Source: Rhizobium sp. BK399
GTDB taxonomy: Bacteria > Pseudomonadota > Alphaproteobacteria > Rhizobiales > Rhizobiaceae
NCBI RefSeq assembly: GCF_014194695.1
Contig: NZ_JACIAH010000003.1
Coordinates: 248,001 to 312,000 of the forward strand
DNA length: 64,000 nt
Direction of reading: 5' to 3'
The notes beneath the pieces were generated by a model, which was not told the origin of the DNA, did not search any database, and saw only the letters and a list, made by a program, of their open reading frames with translations. A program made the position numbers and the translations under genes. Of this stretch, positions 16,998 through 26,845 are shown piece by piece; the first letter of the stretch is position 1, and every line of letters begins with the position of its first letter.

Positions 16998-18170
16998 CTA
17001 CGCCGCGATCAGCGCAAGCGTGTGCCGCGCGATCATCAGTTCCTCGTCCGTTGGCACGACATAGATGGCGACCTTGCTGTCGTCGCGCGAGACAAGCAGC
17101 TCGCCGGCCTCATTCCGCACCGGGTCGAGCAAAGCGCCAAGCCAACCGAGTTTCGTAGCAATCCTTGCGCGCATCATCGGCGAATTTTCACCGACGCCCG
17201 CCGTGAACACAAAGGCGTCCACGCCCCCGAGTGCGGCAGCCAGCGCGCCGGCATTGAGGCCGATGCGGTGGACGAAATGGTCAAGCGCGAGCTTTGCGCC
17301 CGCCTCGTCGCTGGCAAGCAGGTCACGCACGTCATTGCTGACACCGGAAAGTCCCTTGAGGCCTGACTCCTTGTAGAGAAGGTCCTGCAGTTGCCGCGCC
17401 GTCATGCCATGCTGCTGGAGGAGGTAAAGCAACACACCAGGATCGATCTGTCCGCATCGCGTGCCCATCGGCAGGCCATCGAGCGCGGTAAATCCAAGCG
17501 TGCTTTCGACGCTCACGCCTTGATGCAAGGCGCACATCGATGCGCCGGATCCTAGATGCGCAACGATAACGCGTCGCTTGCCGATGGAGGGTGCAATTTC
17601 CGCCAGCTTTCCGGCGACATATTCATACGACAGCCCGTGAAAACCGTAGCGCCGAACACCCTCCTCGAAATAATGCGCCGGAATAGCATAGTGATCCGTC
17701 ATCGGGTCGTGGCCTCGATGAAAGGCCGTGTCGAAGCAAGCGACCTGCCGAAGCTCGGGTTGCCGTTCCAAAAGCACGCGGATAGGCGCGAGGTTGTTGG
17801 GCTGATGCAACGGTGCCAGCGGCGCATACTGCTCCAGTTCGCGAAGCAACGTCGCGTCGATGCGCACAGGGCCTGAATGGTTCGGACCGCCATGCACAAC
17901 GCGGTGGCCGACGGCGATCAGTCGCCCCTCCTGCCGCTGCCGTAGCCATTCCCCTACCAGACGCATCGCCGCCGGCAGATCGGGAACATCCTCGCGCGGA
18001 TAGTTTTCGTTCGCCAACCGCTCGCCGCCGGCGCTCTTGATGGTCAGGTGAGGTGCGCTTCCGATCCCTTCCATCTGACCCTTGATCAGCCGCACCAGCG
18101 AACTCGCAACCGAAAACACTTCGAATTTCAGGCTCGACGAACCGGCATTCACGACGAGGATGGTATCCAT
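16998..18170 (-). CDS. ackA: Acetate kinase
   Basis: AckA makes ATP and acetate from acetyl phosphate, reversibly. The 390-residue protein shows the ASKHA motifs in order: VVNAGSSSLKFE at the start, GHRVVHGG, CFDTAFHRG, YGFHGLSYEYV, VAHLGSGASMCAL, GMTARQLQDLL and FTAGVGENSP. The ATG at 18170 gives the canonical N-terminus (MDTILVVNAGSSS); an upstream in-frame ATG would overlap pta and is not favoured. It starts 4 bases after the pta stop, so the two are coupled. Confidence 0.95.
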   Translation of the reverse strand: MDTILVVNAGSSSLKFEVFSVASSLVRLIKGQMEGIGSAPHLTIKSAGGERLANENYPREDVPDLPAAMRLVGEWLRQRQEGRLIAVGHRVVHGGPNHSGPVRIDATLLRELEQYAPLAPLHQPNNLAPIRVLLERQPELRQVACFDTAFHRGHDPMTDHYAIPAHYFEEGVRRYGFHGLSYEYVAGKLAEIAPSIGKRRVIVAHLGSGASMCALHQGVSVESTLGFTALDGLPMGTRCGQIDPGVLLYLLQQHGMTARQLQDLLYKESGLKGLSGVSNDVRDLLASDEAGAKLALDHFVHRIGLNAGALAAALGGVDAFVFTAGVGENSPMMRARIATKLGWLGALLDPVRNEAGELLVSRDDSKVAIYVVPTDEELMIARHTLALIAA

Positions 18171-18174
18171 GGCA

Positions 18175-19158
18175 TCAACTACCCTGTATCGGTGCCGTGC
18201 GGCGACGTGCATCGGCAAGCAGGACTGCGACGGCACAGGAGGCAAGACGCGCCCTGACGGAATCCGCGCGGGATGTCAGGATGATCGGCACACGGGCGCC
18301 GAGAACAATGCCCGCAGCGTCCGCCCTTGCGAGGAAGGTCAAGTTCTTCGCCAGCATATTGCCTGCCTCGAGATTGGGCACGACCAGGATCTGCGCGCGG
18401 CCGGCGACCGGCGACTGGATGCCCTTTATCCTCGCCGCCTCCGGGTCTATCGCGTTGTCGAAAGCAAGCGGTCCGTCGAGAATGCCATCGGTGATTTGCC
18501 CGCGCTCGGCCATCTTGCAAAGAGCGGCCGCGTCGATGGTCGAAGGGATTTTCGACGTCACTGTTTCGACAGCCGAAAGGATTGCCACTCGCGGCACTCC
18601 GAGGCCGATCTGAGTGAAGAGATCGATCGCGTTCTGAATGATGTCCCGCTTGGCATCGAGATCCGGCGCGATATTGATTGCCGCGTCGGTAATGAACAAG
18701 GTCTCCGAGTAGTGCGGAACATCCATGACAAAGACGTGGCTGATCCGGCGTGCCGTCCGTAGCCCGGTGGTGGATGGGGCCACCGCCCGCATGAGCTCAT
18801 CCGTGTGCAGGCTTCCCTTCATCAGGAGGTCGGCGCCACCTTCCCGGATAATCTCCACCGACTTCGCCGCCGCTGCGTCGCTATGCGGTGTGTCGACCAG
18901 TTCGAATGGCGAGATATCGAGGTTGTGTGACTGGGCGACCGCTTGCACCTTCTCTGCTGGCCCGACAAGGATCGGGCGCATCAACCCGACCTCGGCCGCC
19001 TCGACCGCTCCACGCAGCGATGTCTCGTCGCAAGGATGGGCGACAACCGTCTGCATCTGCGGCACCTGCTTTGCCTTTGCGACCAGCCGTTCATATTTCT
19101 CGTGACGCCCGGCTTCTTCCCCGATGTTGTCCAGATCCGACATCTGCACATGCTCCAT
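18175..19158 (-). CDS. pta: Phosphate acetyl/butyryltransferase
   Basis: This enzyme exchanges phosphate and CoA on acetyl groups and feeds AckA. The ~327-residue body fits the short PTA_PTB type: GEEAGRHEKYERLVAKAKQ, GLMRPILVGPAEKV, ADLLMKGSLHTDELMRAV, RRISHVFVMDVPHYSETLFITDAAINI and NLEAGNMLAKNL. The reading frame continues upstream inside the DUF3141 gene, so the start is set at 19158. ATG at 19143 is equally possible, with GGAG 9 bases before it. It lies in the DUF3141-pta-ackA-fabI operon. Confidence 0.93.
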   Translation of the reverse strand: MEHVQMSDLDNIGEEAGRHEKYERLVAKAKQVPQMQTVVAHPCDETSLRGAVEAAEVGLMRPILVGPAEKVQAVAQSHNLDISPFELVDTPHSDAAAAKSVEIIREGGADLLMKGSLHTDELMRAVAPSTTGLRTARRISHVFVMDVPHYSETLFITDAAINIAPDLDAKRDIIQNAIDLFTQIGLGVPRVAILSAVETVTSKIPSTIDAAALCKMAERGQITDGILDGPLAFDNAIDPEAARIKGIQSPVAGRAQILVVPNLEAGNMLAKNLTFLARADAAGIVLGARVPIILTSRADSVRARLASCAVAVLLADARRRTAPIQGS

Positions 19159-19199
19159 GTTGAAGGACGAGTACAAGCTCGACGGTAGTTGGCTCTCGT

Positions 19200-21449
19200 T
19201 CAGTTCGCGCGCCTCACTGCCTTGAGGGGCGTCGGCTTCCGCGGCTCCGATGCGGGTCCGGCAAGCGGCTCGCCGGAGAGGTCGAAGAGCCCGATAACTC
19301 TCTGCCAGCGCCGCTCGGCTTCTTCCGAAAGAGGCCCACGCGCGTTCAAGACCCGCTGCAGAGACGACAAGGCTTCGCGGCGAATGTCTTCCTCTGCAGG
19401 AAGCAGGCAAGGTATCGCACTAACGGCAGCTTCCTCATCGATCACCAGCATGAGGAATTGATCGCGGATCAACGCCTTGAACTCGGCCAGCGTCATTGCC
19501 GGCATTCCGTCCTCGGCGTTGCGCATCCGACGGATCGCAGCAAACCCACGCTCGTCGGCTGCGCCGCTTGCCATGGCGACGTAGAGCAGACTGCGCGCCA
19601 GGCCTTCGCGAAGGCCACCATTGCCGATCTGCGCTTTGAGTTCGTCGACTCTTGTCTGGAGGACCTGACGATGAAAGCCGGTCTTGCTCGCACGTCGATG
19701 CGGCTTTGTGTCGGACGGATCGATCCCGACGGCTGCCTGCAAAAGCGGAGAGCCATAGACGGAGAGGAACGTCGCTTCGCTTAGCGCCTCCATTCCTTCA
19801 CGCCATGCCTCCAGCCCCGCAACAATCTGCTGGGAGAATGCCTGCTCCAACGCCAGGAAGGGATTCCCCGCGGCAACCGGACGCCGTTCGTCCTCTACGT
19901 CGACGGCAAGGTCCGCAATCGGCGCCATCAATGGATTGACGTCAGAAAACAGTTCGTATTGCAGCCGGAGCGGGTGCGCGCCGCGCAATTGGTTCGCCGT
20001 CCATTCGGTCACCATCGCGCGGACCACAGGCTGGAGGAAAGTACGATAGAGCGAGAGGTTGATATCCGACACCTTTGCAACAGTCGCGAAACGGCGATCG
20101 TCCTCGGCGTCATTGCAACCAAGCGCACGGATGTCGTCGAGCGTTCTTGTCTCGCAGCGCATGATCCAATCGCCTTCAACGAGATCCCCGCCGATGGTCT
20201 CATCGGTCCTTGGCTCGAAGATCGCCTGATAAAGACCGGGCGGCAGCGCATCGATCAGGTCGATATTGCTGGAGAACTCCCCGTGTTCCTTGCGTGCGAC
20301 GCTCGCCGACACGAAGATGCCGAGATGGCCGACTGTTTCATGGACGGTGTAAACGATCGTCTGCCCGTGCGCCCGGATCTCGTTCACATCGTCATAAAGG
20401 TCCAAGATCCAGCCCAGCGCTTGTGCGGGCGGCGTGATGTTGTCCCCCTTCGAGCAGAAGACGACGATCGGGGCGCGAATGTTGCGAAGATCTAGGGCCT
20501 CCCCCTTCGATGTCTCGATGCGACCGGCGGCGAGATTGTTGCCGACGAAGAGTTCGTCGACGATGAACTGGATCTCCTCCGCGTTCAGGCTAACATGTCC
20601 GCCCCACCACTCCTCGAAGCCGAGATAGCGCGGCGCCTCGGTGTCGATTTTCGAGTAGAGGTTATATTGCTTGGTCCAGAGCGTGTTGGCCGGGTTCTGG
20701 TTTTCGAAATTCTGTACCAGCCAGGCGCCGTCAAAGGTTCCGTGGCCGAGGTCGCTCGTGAGCGCGGTGAGCCAGGTACCACCCAACAGCCCGCCGGTGT
20801 AGCGCATCGGGTATTTGCCGCGCTCACCCGCCCAATAAGACAGCGGCGCCCCGGCAATGATGATCGAGCCGAACAACTCAGGCCGCATGGCGGCCAGCAT
20901 CATGACCGCCCACCCTGCCTGACAATTTCCGATCACACAGGGTTTGGCGTCGGCCTGCGGATGCAAAGAGATGACTTTCTCCAGAAACACGGCTTCGGCA
21001 AGCGCAATGTCTTCTATCGTCTGCCCCGTGACAGGCTCCGGAAGGAAGCCGATGAAATAGCAGGGATGCCCGGCTCGCAGCGCGACACCGATTTCGCTGT
21101 CCGCCTTGAACCCGCCAATGCCCGGCCCGTGTCCGGCCCTCGGATCCACGACCACGAACGGCCGGCGCTTCTCGTCGACCTCGATCCCGCTGGGCGAGAT
21201 GATCCGAACCAGTGCGTAGTTGACGGGTTTCTCGAGGGAGCGCCCATCGAGGACAATCTCGGGCGTGAAGCTCAGTACGTGCGGAGCCGTCGCTTCGGCA
21301 TGGGTCCGATACTGATTGCCGCGCTTTCGCATCACATCCCAGAACAGCACGCTACGCTGGGCAGCATCCAAGGCGTAATCGAAGAAGAAGCCGGCAGGAC
21401 CGAATTGAGCGGCGAAATCGGCTTTCGGAAGATAGGAAGGATACCGCAT
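19200..21449 (-). CDS. DUF3141 protein, PhaC-like alpha/beta hydrolase
   Basis: This 749-residue protein has an alpha/beta-hydrolase half with a PHA-synthase-like triad in the right order: nucleophile Cys176 in GNCQAGW (the GxCxG lipase-like box), Asp336 in SKGDNITPP, and His375 in VGHLGIF. A long helical C-terminal half (~400-740) is specific to DUF3141. No PHA granule or synthase partner gene is nearby. A role in polyhydroxyalkanoate or acyl-thioester chemistry is inferred. The ATG at 21449 has GAGGAGA upstream. It leads the pta-ackA-fabI operon. Confidence 0.88.
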   Translation of the reverse strand: MRYPSYLPKADFAAQFGPAGFFFDYALDAAQRSVLFWDVMRKRGNQYRTHAEATAPHVLSFTPEIVLDGRSLEKPVNYALVRIISPSGIEVDEKRRPFVVVDPRAGHGPGIGGFKADSEIGVALRAGHPCYFIGFLPEPVTGQTIEDIALAEAVFLEKVISLHPQADAKPCVIGNCQAGWAVMMLAAMRPELFGSIIIAGAPLSYWAGERGKYPMRYTGGLLGGTWLTALTSDLGHGTFDGAWLVQNFENQNPANTLWTKQYNLYSKIDTEAPRYLGFEEWWGGHVSLNAEEIQFIVDELFVGNNLAAGRIETSKGEALDLRNIRAPIVVFCSKGDNITPPAQALGWILDLYDDVNEIRAHGQTIVYTVHETVGHLGIFVSASVARKEHGEFSSNIDLIDALPPGLYQAIFEPRTDETIGGDLVEGDWIMRCETRTLDDIRALGCNDAEDDRRFATVAKVSDINLSLYRTFLQPVVRAMVTEWTANQLRGAHPLRLQYELFSDVNPLMAPIADLAVDVEDERRPVAAGNPFLALEQAFSQQIVAGLEAWREGMEALSEATFLSVYGSPLLQAAVGIDPSDTKPHRRASKTGFHRQVLQTRVDELKAQIGNGGLREGLARSLLYVAMASGAADERGFAAIRRMRNAEDGMPAMTLAEFKALIRDQFLMLVIDEEAAVSAIPCLLPAEEDIRREALSSLQRVLNARGPLSEEAERRWQRVIGLFDLSGEPLAGPASEPRKPTPLKAVRRAN

Positions 21450-21600
21450 GCCAAATCTCCTCATTCACGCTCTCAGCGAGAGACCAAAGATCTATGCTTG
21501 AATGATATTCTCGATCTGCGTCCGCTCTGTGAAGGAACTGCCCGGCGGCCAGCCACCTGTTTGTTAGCAGTTGCAGCATAACAGCGCCCGACGGCTGCAC

Positions 21601-21624
21601 CTACGTATCTTACGGTAGTATACG
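21601..21624. promoter_or_regulatory. TAC(G/C) repeat array upstream of the DUF3141 operon
   Basis: TACG occurs at 21602, 21611 and 21621 on the + strand; on the minus strand TACC and TACG lie exactly 10 bp apart. It is about 150 bp upstream of the DUF3141 start. It resembles the arrays at 7466-7479 and 7587-7620. Function is inferred. Confidence 0.4.
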
Positions 21625-21783
21625 CTGTTGGTGAGCAGATATCACCGGAGCGGCGGGCGCCTTCATCCGGAACGAAGTGTCGATCGGCCGCCAGCGCTGT
21701 CGGACGCACGTTCGTGACACGTCAATCCTGCTTCTCGCACCCATTCATAATGGGCTTATGAAAAAGGGGTGAAGTGTGCGTAG

Positions 21784-21820
21784 ATTACAGGATTCTACTC
21801 TTCCTTGCGGCGTAACTTAC
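21784..21820 (+). promoter_or_regulatory. K-box-like repeat and shared 11-mer upstream of the aspartate decarboxylase gene
   Basis: ATTACA-GGAT-TCTACT at 21784-21799 places two TAC cores 10 bp apart. GCGTAACTTAC at 21810-21820 is an exact 11-base match to 7458-7468. The rest of the 469-bp gap 21450-21918 shows no credible gene, only promoter-like sequence. Confidence 0.35.
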
Positions 21821-21918
21821 TTCCATGTCAGGAGAGTTCGGCCGATTATCCCCGGAACGTAAGCACAACGGCGGCGTCCACGCAATTGGCGAGCGCTGCG
21901 TGACGGGGAGGAATGGTC

Positions 21919-23544
21919 ATGCCAGACGCTGGTATTTACGCCAAGTTCGAGGACCTTAGCCCGTTTGAGATCAAGGACGAATTGATCCGCCTGGCGCAGG
22001 CCGACAAGGCAGGGCGCGTTTATCTCAACGCCGGGCGAGGCAATCCGAACTGGATCGCAACGCGGGCGCGCGAGGCGTTCTTCCTGCTCGGGCAGTTCGC
22101 GCTCACCGAGGCCAAGCGGGTCTCTTATGACGAAGCAGCCGGTCTCGCGGGCATGCCTCCGACGGATGGCTGCTACGGCCGCCTGAAAGCCTGGGTGCAG
22201 AAACGCAAGGGCGACCCCGATACTCCCGGCGCCGAGACGCTCGAGGCGGTTGTCGATTTTGCCGTCAAGAAATTCGCCTTCGAGCCGGATAAATTCGTCA
22301 ATGAATTGACGGATTCAATCATCGGAGACCACTACCCCGTCCCCGACCGTGCGCTTGTCCACAACGAAGCGATCACGCACGAATACCTGATGTGGGCCAT
22401 GTGCGCCGGCCATCGTCCGAGCGCGAAATTCGACCTATACCCGGTCGAGGGTGGTACCGCGGCCATGTGCTATATCTTCAAGGCCCTGAAAAACGCCCGG
22501 CTGCTGAATTCCGGCGACACGATCGCGCTGGTCACGCCGATCTTTACGCCATATCTGGAAATGCCACACCTCGAAGATTACGCGCTGAAGCAAGTTCATG
22601 TTTCGGCGGAGGCTGAGGACCGTTTCCAGCTCACCGATGAAGACCTGAAAGCGCTCGAGGACAAGTCGGTCAAGGCGCTGTTCATCGTCAATCCCGGCAA
22701 TCCGTCGGCTGTTGCGCTTGATCCCGAGTCGATGGGACGTCTGGTGAAATTCGTGAAGACGAAACGCCCGGATCTGATGATCCTGACGGATGACGTCTAC
22801 GGAACCTTCGTGCCGAACTTCGAGTCGGTGATGGGTCATCTGCCGCACAACACGATCGGCGTCTATTCTTACTCCAAGTATTTCGGCTGCACCGGCTGGC
22901 GCCTAGGCGTCGTCGCCGTCGCCCAGGACAACATCTTCGACAAGGCGATCCGCGCGCTGCCGGAATCTGCCCAGAAGCTGATGGACGCCCGCTACAAGGC
23001 ACTCACTCCGCATCCGCGAGAGATCAAATTCATCGATCGCATCGTCGCTGACAGCCGCGATGTAGCGTTGAACCACACCGCCGGCCTGTCGCTGCCGCAG
23101 CAGGTGATGATGTCGCTGTTCGGCCTCGTCGAGATGATGGACGAGGACAAGATCTATCAAAAGGCCTGCATGGCCATCTGCCAACGGCGCTTCGACAAAC
23201 TGATGAACGGGATGGGGATTGAGTTTCACGCCCGCCCCTATTTCGACCGCTACTACGGCATCATCGACTACGAATTCTGGGCGCGGAAGTATGTCGGCGA
23301 CGAGGTGACCGACTGGGTCAAGCAGAACGTCCATCCGCTCGACATCGCCTTCAAGCTCGCCGAAGACCACGGCATCGTGGTTCTGAACGGATCGGGCTTC
23401 GATGCCCCCAACTGGTCGGTGCGCGTATCGTTCGCCAACCTACCCGACGAGGCTTACGACTCGATCGGGCGCGCAATACGAGCGGTTGCGCGCGGCTATC
23501 TACAGGCCTATCGCGCGTCAAAGGGCGAATTGGCGCAGCCCTAG
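21919..23544 (+). CDS. asdA: Bifunctional aspartate aminotransferase / aspartate 4-decarboxylase
   Basis: This PLP fold-type I enzyme converts aspartate to alanine and CO2, with transaminase side activity. The family features are GRVYLNAGRGNPNW near the start, IVNPGNPSA, DDVYGTFVPNF, and the PLP-binding lysine in SYSKYFGCTGWRLG (~residue 315). Its 541-residue length is typical of AspD rather than ordinary aminotransferases (~400). The ATG at 21919 is preferred over 21913 for spacing from GGGGAGGA. It lies 50 bp ahead of the AspT antiporter gene, the known proton-motive decarboxylation pair. Confidence 0.94.
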   Translation: MPDAGIYAKFEDLSPFEIKDELIRLAQADKAGRVYLNAGRGNPNWIATRAREAFFLLGQFALTEAKRVSYDEAAGLAGMPPTDGCYGRLKAWVQKRKGDPDTPGAETLEAVVDFAVKKFAFEPDKFVNELTDSIIGDHYPVPDRALVHNEAITHEYLMWAMCAGHRPSAKFDLYPVEGGTAAMCYIFKALKNARLLNSGDTIALVTPIFTPYLEMPHLEDYALKQVHVSAEAEDRFQLTDEDLKALEDKSVKALFIVNPGNPSAVALDPESMGRLVKFVKTKRPDLMILTDDVYGTFVPNFESVMGHLPHNTIGVYSYSKYFGCTGWRLGVVAVAQDNIFDKAIRALPESAQKLMDARYKALTPHPREIKFIDRIVADSRDVALNHTAGLSLPQQVMMSLFGLVEMMDEDKIYQKACMAICQRRFDKLMNGMGIEFHARPYFDRYYGIIDYEFWARKYVGDEVTDWVKQNVHPLDIAFKLAEDHGIVVLNGSGFDAPNWSVRVSFANLPDEAYDSIGRAIRAVARGYLQAYRASKGELAQP

Positions 23545-23594
23545 CGGGCGACGAACACTCCGTCGCATAGTTCTACTCAGGAGATCACGCCGTC

Positions 23595-25286
23595 ATGTTC
23601 GAATGGTTCGCCGAAACGCTTCGAAAATATCCCGAGATCGCGATCTTCCTATCGCTTGCGATCGGCTACTTCGTCGGAAAGTTCACCTATAAGGGTCTCG
23701 GCCTTGGGGCCGTCACCTCGACCTTGCTTGCGGCCGTGGTCATTGGTCAGCTCGGAATTACCGTGTCGCCGAACGTAAAATCGGTATTCTTTCTCATGTT
23801 CCTTTTTGCGGTAGGATACGGCGTCGGCCCGCAATTTGTGCGTGGCATCGCAACCGATGGCCTGCCGCAGGCTGCCTTTTCGGTGATCGTCTGCATCTAC
23901 TGCCTTGCCGTTCCGGTGATCCTTGCGATGTTGGCGGGTTATGATATCGGTTCCGCGGCCGGTCTTTATGCCGGGTCTCAGACGATCTCGGCCTCCATGG
24001 GCCTAGCGACGGACGCGATAAACCGCGCCGGCCTACCGCCCGACCAAGTAACTGCGACGCTCAACGCGATGCCCATCGCCTATGCGGTGACCTACATCTT
24101 CGGCACGGCGGGATCGGCAGTCATTCTCGCGCTTGTCGGTCCAAGACTTCTTGGAATCGACCTCGTCGCCGCCTGCAAGGACTATGAAACCCGCCACAGC
24201 GCCGCGGCAGAACTTGGTGGGGCAGGTTCGGCCTGGCACCGTTTCGAACTGCGCGCATACCGGATCAAGCCCGGTGGGCCCGTGGTTGGCCTGACGGCCG
24301 CGAAGGCTGAGGCGCTTATCCCAAACGCACGGGTTTTCGTAGAGCGCATCCGTCGGGACGGCGTGATCCAGGAGGCGACGGCCGATACGGTTCTGCAAGC
24401 TGGCGATGTCGTTGCCGTGGTTGGTCCTACCGATGTGCTGGTCAACGTGCTTGGTCACGAAGCGGAGGAAGTCAACGATCCCGAACTGCAGAATGTCCCA
24501 GCTGAAGGCGTCGACGTATTCGTTACCAGCAAGGAGATCGATGGCAAGAAGCTCTCCGAGATTGCCAAGTCGCCAGCCGCGCGTGGTGTATTCCTGCGCA
24601 AGATTGTGCGCGGAGCTACCGCGGTCGTCATCCCCATCCTGCCCGACACCGTCCTACACCGCGGCGACATCCTGACACTCGTCGGCCGCTCAAAGGACAT
24701 TGCGGCCGCCACCAAACACATCGGCTATGCCGACCGAGCCACCGACGTCGCCGATGTCGCCTTCATCGGCGCTGCAATCGTATTGGGCGGGCTCGTCGGC
24801 GCGTTCGTCCTGAATGTTGCGGGCATACCGCTGACCCTCTCGACCGCCGGCGGCGCATTGATCTCGGGCCTTGTCTTCGGCTGGCTGCGATCGGTGCACC
24901 CCACATTCGGTCGGATTCCATCGTCGACCGTGTGGTTCATGAATTCGGTGGGCCTGAACGTCTTCATCGCGGTCGTCGGCCTTACCGCCGGGCCCGGCTT
25001 CGTCGCAGGTCTCAAGGAGCTCGGCGTCAGCCTGTTCCTCTGGGGCGTCGTCGCGACCACCATCCCCTTGATCCTCGCGATGTACACCGGGAAATATCTG
25101 TTCAAGTTTGACCCGGCCATCCTGTTCGGCGCCTGCGCTGGCGCCCGGACCACGACCGCGGCCCTTGGCATGATTACCGACGCTGCGAAAAGCCAGGTTC
25201 CGGCCCTCGGCTATACCGTAACATACGCCATCGGCAACACGCTGCTGACGATCTGGGGCATGGTTGTCGTTATGCTGCTTGGCTAG
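23595..25286 (+). CDS. aspT: Aspartate:alanine antiporter (AspT)
   Basis: AspT exchanges aspartate for alanine, so that with the decarboxylase it consumes a cytoplasmic proton and generates proton motive force. The 563-residue protein has two blocks of 5-6 helices with the AspT/AAEx signature ([53 protein letters not shown]). They flank a cytoplasmic region with two TrkA_C/RCK_C-like domains (residues ~205-375). Context gives strong support for the substrate pair. Confidence 0.93.
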   Translation: MFEWFAETLRKYPEIAIFLSLAIGYFVGKFTYKGLGLGAVTSTLLAAVVIGQLGITVSPNVKSVFFLMFLFAVGYGVGPQFVRGIATDGLPQAAFSVIVCIYCLAVPVILAMLAGYDIGSAAGLYAGSQTISASMGLATDAINRAGLPPDQVTATLNAMPIAYAVTYIFGTAGSAVILALVGPRLLGIDLVAACKDYETRHSAAAELGGAGSAWHRFELRAYRIKPGGPVVGLTAAKAEALIPNARVFVERIRRDGVIQEATADTVLQAGDVVAVVGPTDVLVNVLGHEAEEVNDPELQNVPAEGVDVFVTSKEIDGKKLSEIAKSPAARGVFLRKIVRGATAVVIPILPDTVLHRGDILTLVGRSKDIAAATKHIGYADRATDVADVAFIGAAIVLGGLVGAFVLNVAGIPLTLSTAGGALISGLVFGWLRSVHPTFGRIPSSTVWFMNSVGLNVFIAVVGLTAGPGFVAGLKELGVSLFLWGVVATTIPLILAMYTGKYLFKFDPAILFGACAGARTTTAALGMITDAAKSQVPALGYTVTYAIGNTLLTIWGMVVVMLLG

Positions 25287-25347
25287 TTGGCGACCCGCGC
25301 GGTATCCGAGCTAGTCGGCATAGCGGACCCATGCGGTGAGCAACTTC

Positions 25348-26385
25348 TTACGGCCTCAGGCATTTGCAAACGATGGTCGAACCGCGTACCGAACATGACG
25401 GGTCGTTCACCGGTGTCCACTGCGCCAGTTCTCCTGAGAAGGTGGATTTCACGAAGTCCCGAATTTCGTCCTGAACCGGACTGATCTCGCGTGGGAGGCT
25501 GAAGCAACTCCCAGTTTGACCAGATGTGAAGTCTAGATAGTCGAACGTGGTCCAGCCACCGGCCTTTTGTAGAAGTGTGTCTCCCTTAAACCCCGGCGAA
25601 TGGGCAGCAATTTCAATCTTCCTCAACCTGGCAGGATCCTCGTTGCAAAACCAAACAGGATCGTCTTGCTGCCAGCTCTCCACCGTGCAACTGGCCCCAG
25701 CGTAAACGCCCATAATGGTATTTCCCCACGCATCGGCCTCATTCACATCAATGATTTTAAGAAGATACGGCCAGGTGGTCTCAACGCCAGTATCGAAAAC
25801 TCGCACCATTTTGAGCGTCCCGTTACGAAACTCACCCTTCAGGTCAATTCCATCGGCGGACAGCTCGTCAACAATGGAGACGAAATCTGGATAGGGAAGC
25901 CCATTAATCGAAAGGAGGCTGATGTTCTCCTTTACACCACGAATATGCTCGAAGTTTTTGCTTCTTAGCGCCTTGATGATCCGAACCGTCGAATCAGCAC
26001 CGCGCCTTTTGACACCCCCGACGGCCACCACGTAAGCGCCTGAGGCGCGACCTGCGAAATAGTCCCATCCCTTCTGGTCCGCGCCGTTCTCCAGCAATAG
26101 GTCGACCATACGGTCATCAGCCTGCGCCTGTAGAGCTTCCTTTACAAAACTTCGTTTGAAACGCCCATCGGCAAATCCATTTCCGTCGATATTCCCGCGG
26201 CGTAAGATGTTGCGAGCGCTAAGAAAATCGTTCGCCCGTATCGCTGCTATCAAAGCGCGACCATCATCGGTAACGGGATCTGCGAAGGTAACTTTTGGCA
26301 ATCCGCAGGTAAAAAAGAACAGCACTAGCGTCACTGCGATGAAGGGCGGCCGCCATCGCGTGTACCGTCGGGGAGCGGCAATCAT
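25348..26385 (-). CDS. Hypothetical exported protein with degenerate ankyrin-like repeats
   Basis: The 345-residue protein has an N-terminal hydrophobic signal or anchor (PPFIAVTLVLFFFTCGLPKVTFA). Ankyrin-like segments follow (LIAAIRANDFLSARNILRRGNID; VDLLLENGADQKGW). The C-terminal half contains six or more cysteines (e.g. SCTVESW, VWFCNED, SCFSLP, CKCLRP) that could form periplasmic disulfides. I recognise no named family. It starts 4 bases after the DUF982 gene ends, so they are probably cotranscribed. GC seems lower than in neighbouring genes, which may mean acquisition by transfer. Confidence 0.65.
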   Translation of the reverse strand: MIAAPRRYTRWRPPFIAVTLVLFFFTCGLPKVTFADPVTDDGRALIAAIRANDFLSARNILRRGNIDGNGFADGRFKRSFVKEALQAQADDRMVDLLLENGADQKGWDYFAGRASGAYVVAVGGVKRRGADSTVRIIKALRSKNFEHIRGVKENISLLSINGLPYPDFVSIVDELSADGIDLKGEFRNGTLKMVRVFDTGVETTWPYLLKIIDVNEADAWGNTIMGVYAGASCTVESWQQDDPVWFCNEDPARLRKIEIAAHSPGFKGDTLLQKAGGWTTFDYLDFTSGQTGSCFSLPREISPVQDEIRDFVKSTFSGELAQWTPVNDPSCSVRGSTIVCKCLRP

Positions 26386-26389
26386 CTGT

Positions 26390-26746
26390 TTACCTTGGGC
26401 CGTCCTCTAAAGGGCGGACCTTCCCCCCGGCGTGCGCTCTGGGGCGCTGCTCATCATTTCTTGGGTAGTTCTTTTGCGATTTTTCTCCGTCGTCCGGAAG
26501 AACGCGAAGCCCCGCTTCGTGCGCCGCAATTACGAAAGCTGCCCGAGCTGTCGCTGCGTCAGTGTAAAATTCCATCGCCTCCAGGGACGCCATCAGAGCG
26601 CTGTGAAACGACGGACGACTTTTCGGCCATTTGCTGCTTAGGAGCATGGCGGCGAGATCTGCGACTGTATCAGCATGTCGATATCGGCCGTTGCCTTCAA
26701 TTTCGACGTCCATCGGACTGATAAAGACGGGGATTTCGCCAACCAT
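26390..26746 (-). CDS. DUF982 domain protein
   Basis: Residues 10-85 of this ~118-residue product match the rhizobial DUF982 pattern: a short beta part, TVADLAAMLLSSKWPKSRPSFHSALMASLEAME (split around the WP motif), and ARAAFVIAAHEAGLRVLPDD. DUF982 proteins are small, highly multiplied in Rhizobiales plasmids and of unknown function. The start at 26746 follows AGGGAG. The frame is open for 90 codons further upstream, but that part overlaps the divergent small genes and looks noncoding. Confidence 0.72.
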   Translation of the reverse strand: MVGEIPVFISPMDVEIEGNGRYRHADTVADLAAMLLSSKWPKSRPSFHSALMASLEAMEFYTDAATARAAFVIAAHEAGLRVLPDDGEKSQKNYPRNDEQRPRAHAGGKVRPLEDGPR

Positions 26747-26845
26747 GCCCCTAACTCCCTTGACTTTTCCGTATTGATAAATGGAGGCCGATTCGCTTTC
26801 GTCCAGAGCACTGAGCCCGCACGTCCTTGACTTTTCATTGAATGA

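Noticed and set aside
16194..17366. A 390-codon + strand frame
   Set aside because: It is antisense to fabI and ackA, both with complete catalytic motifs.
20595..21581. A 328-codon + strand frame
   Set aside because: It is antisense to DUF3141; GC-rich third positions open shadow frames here.
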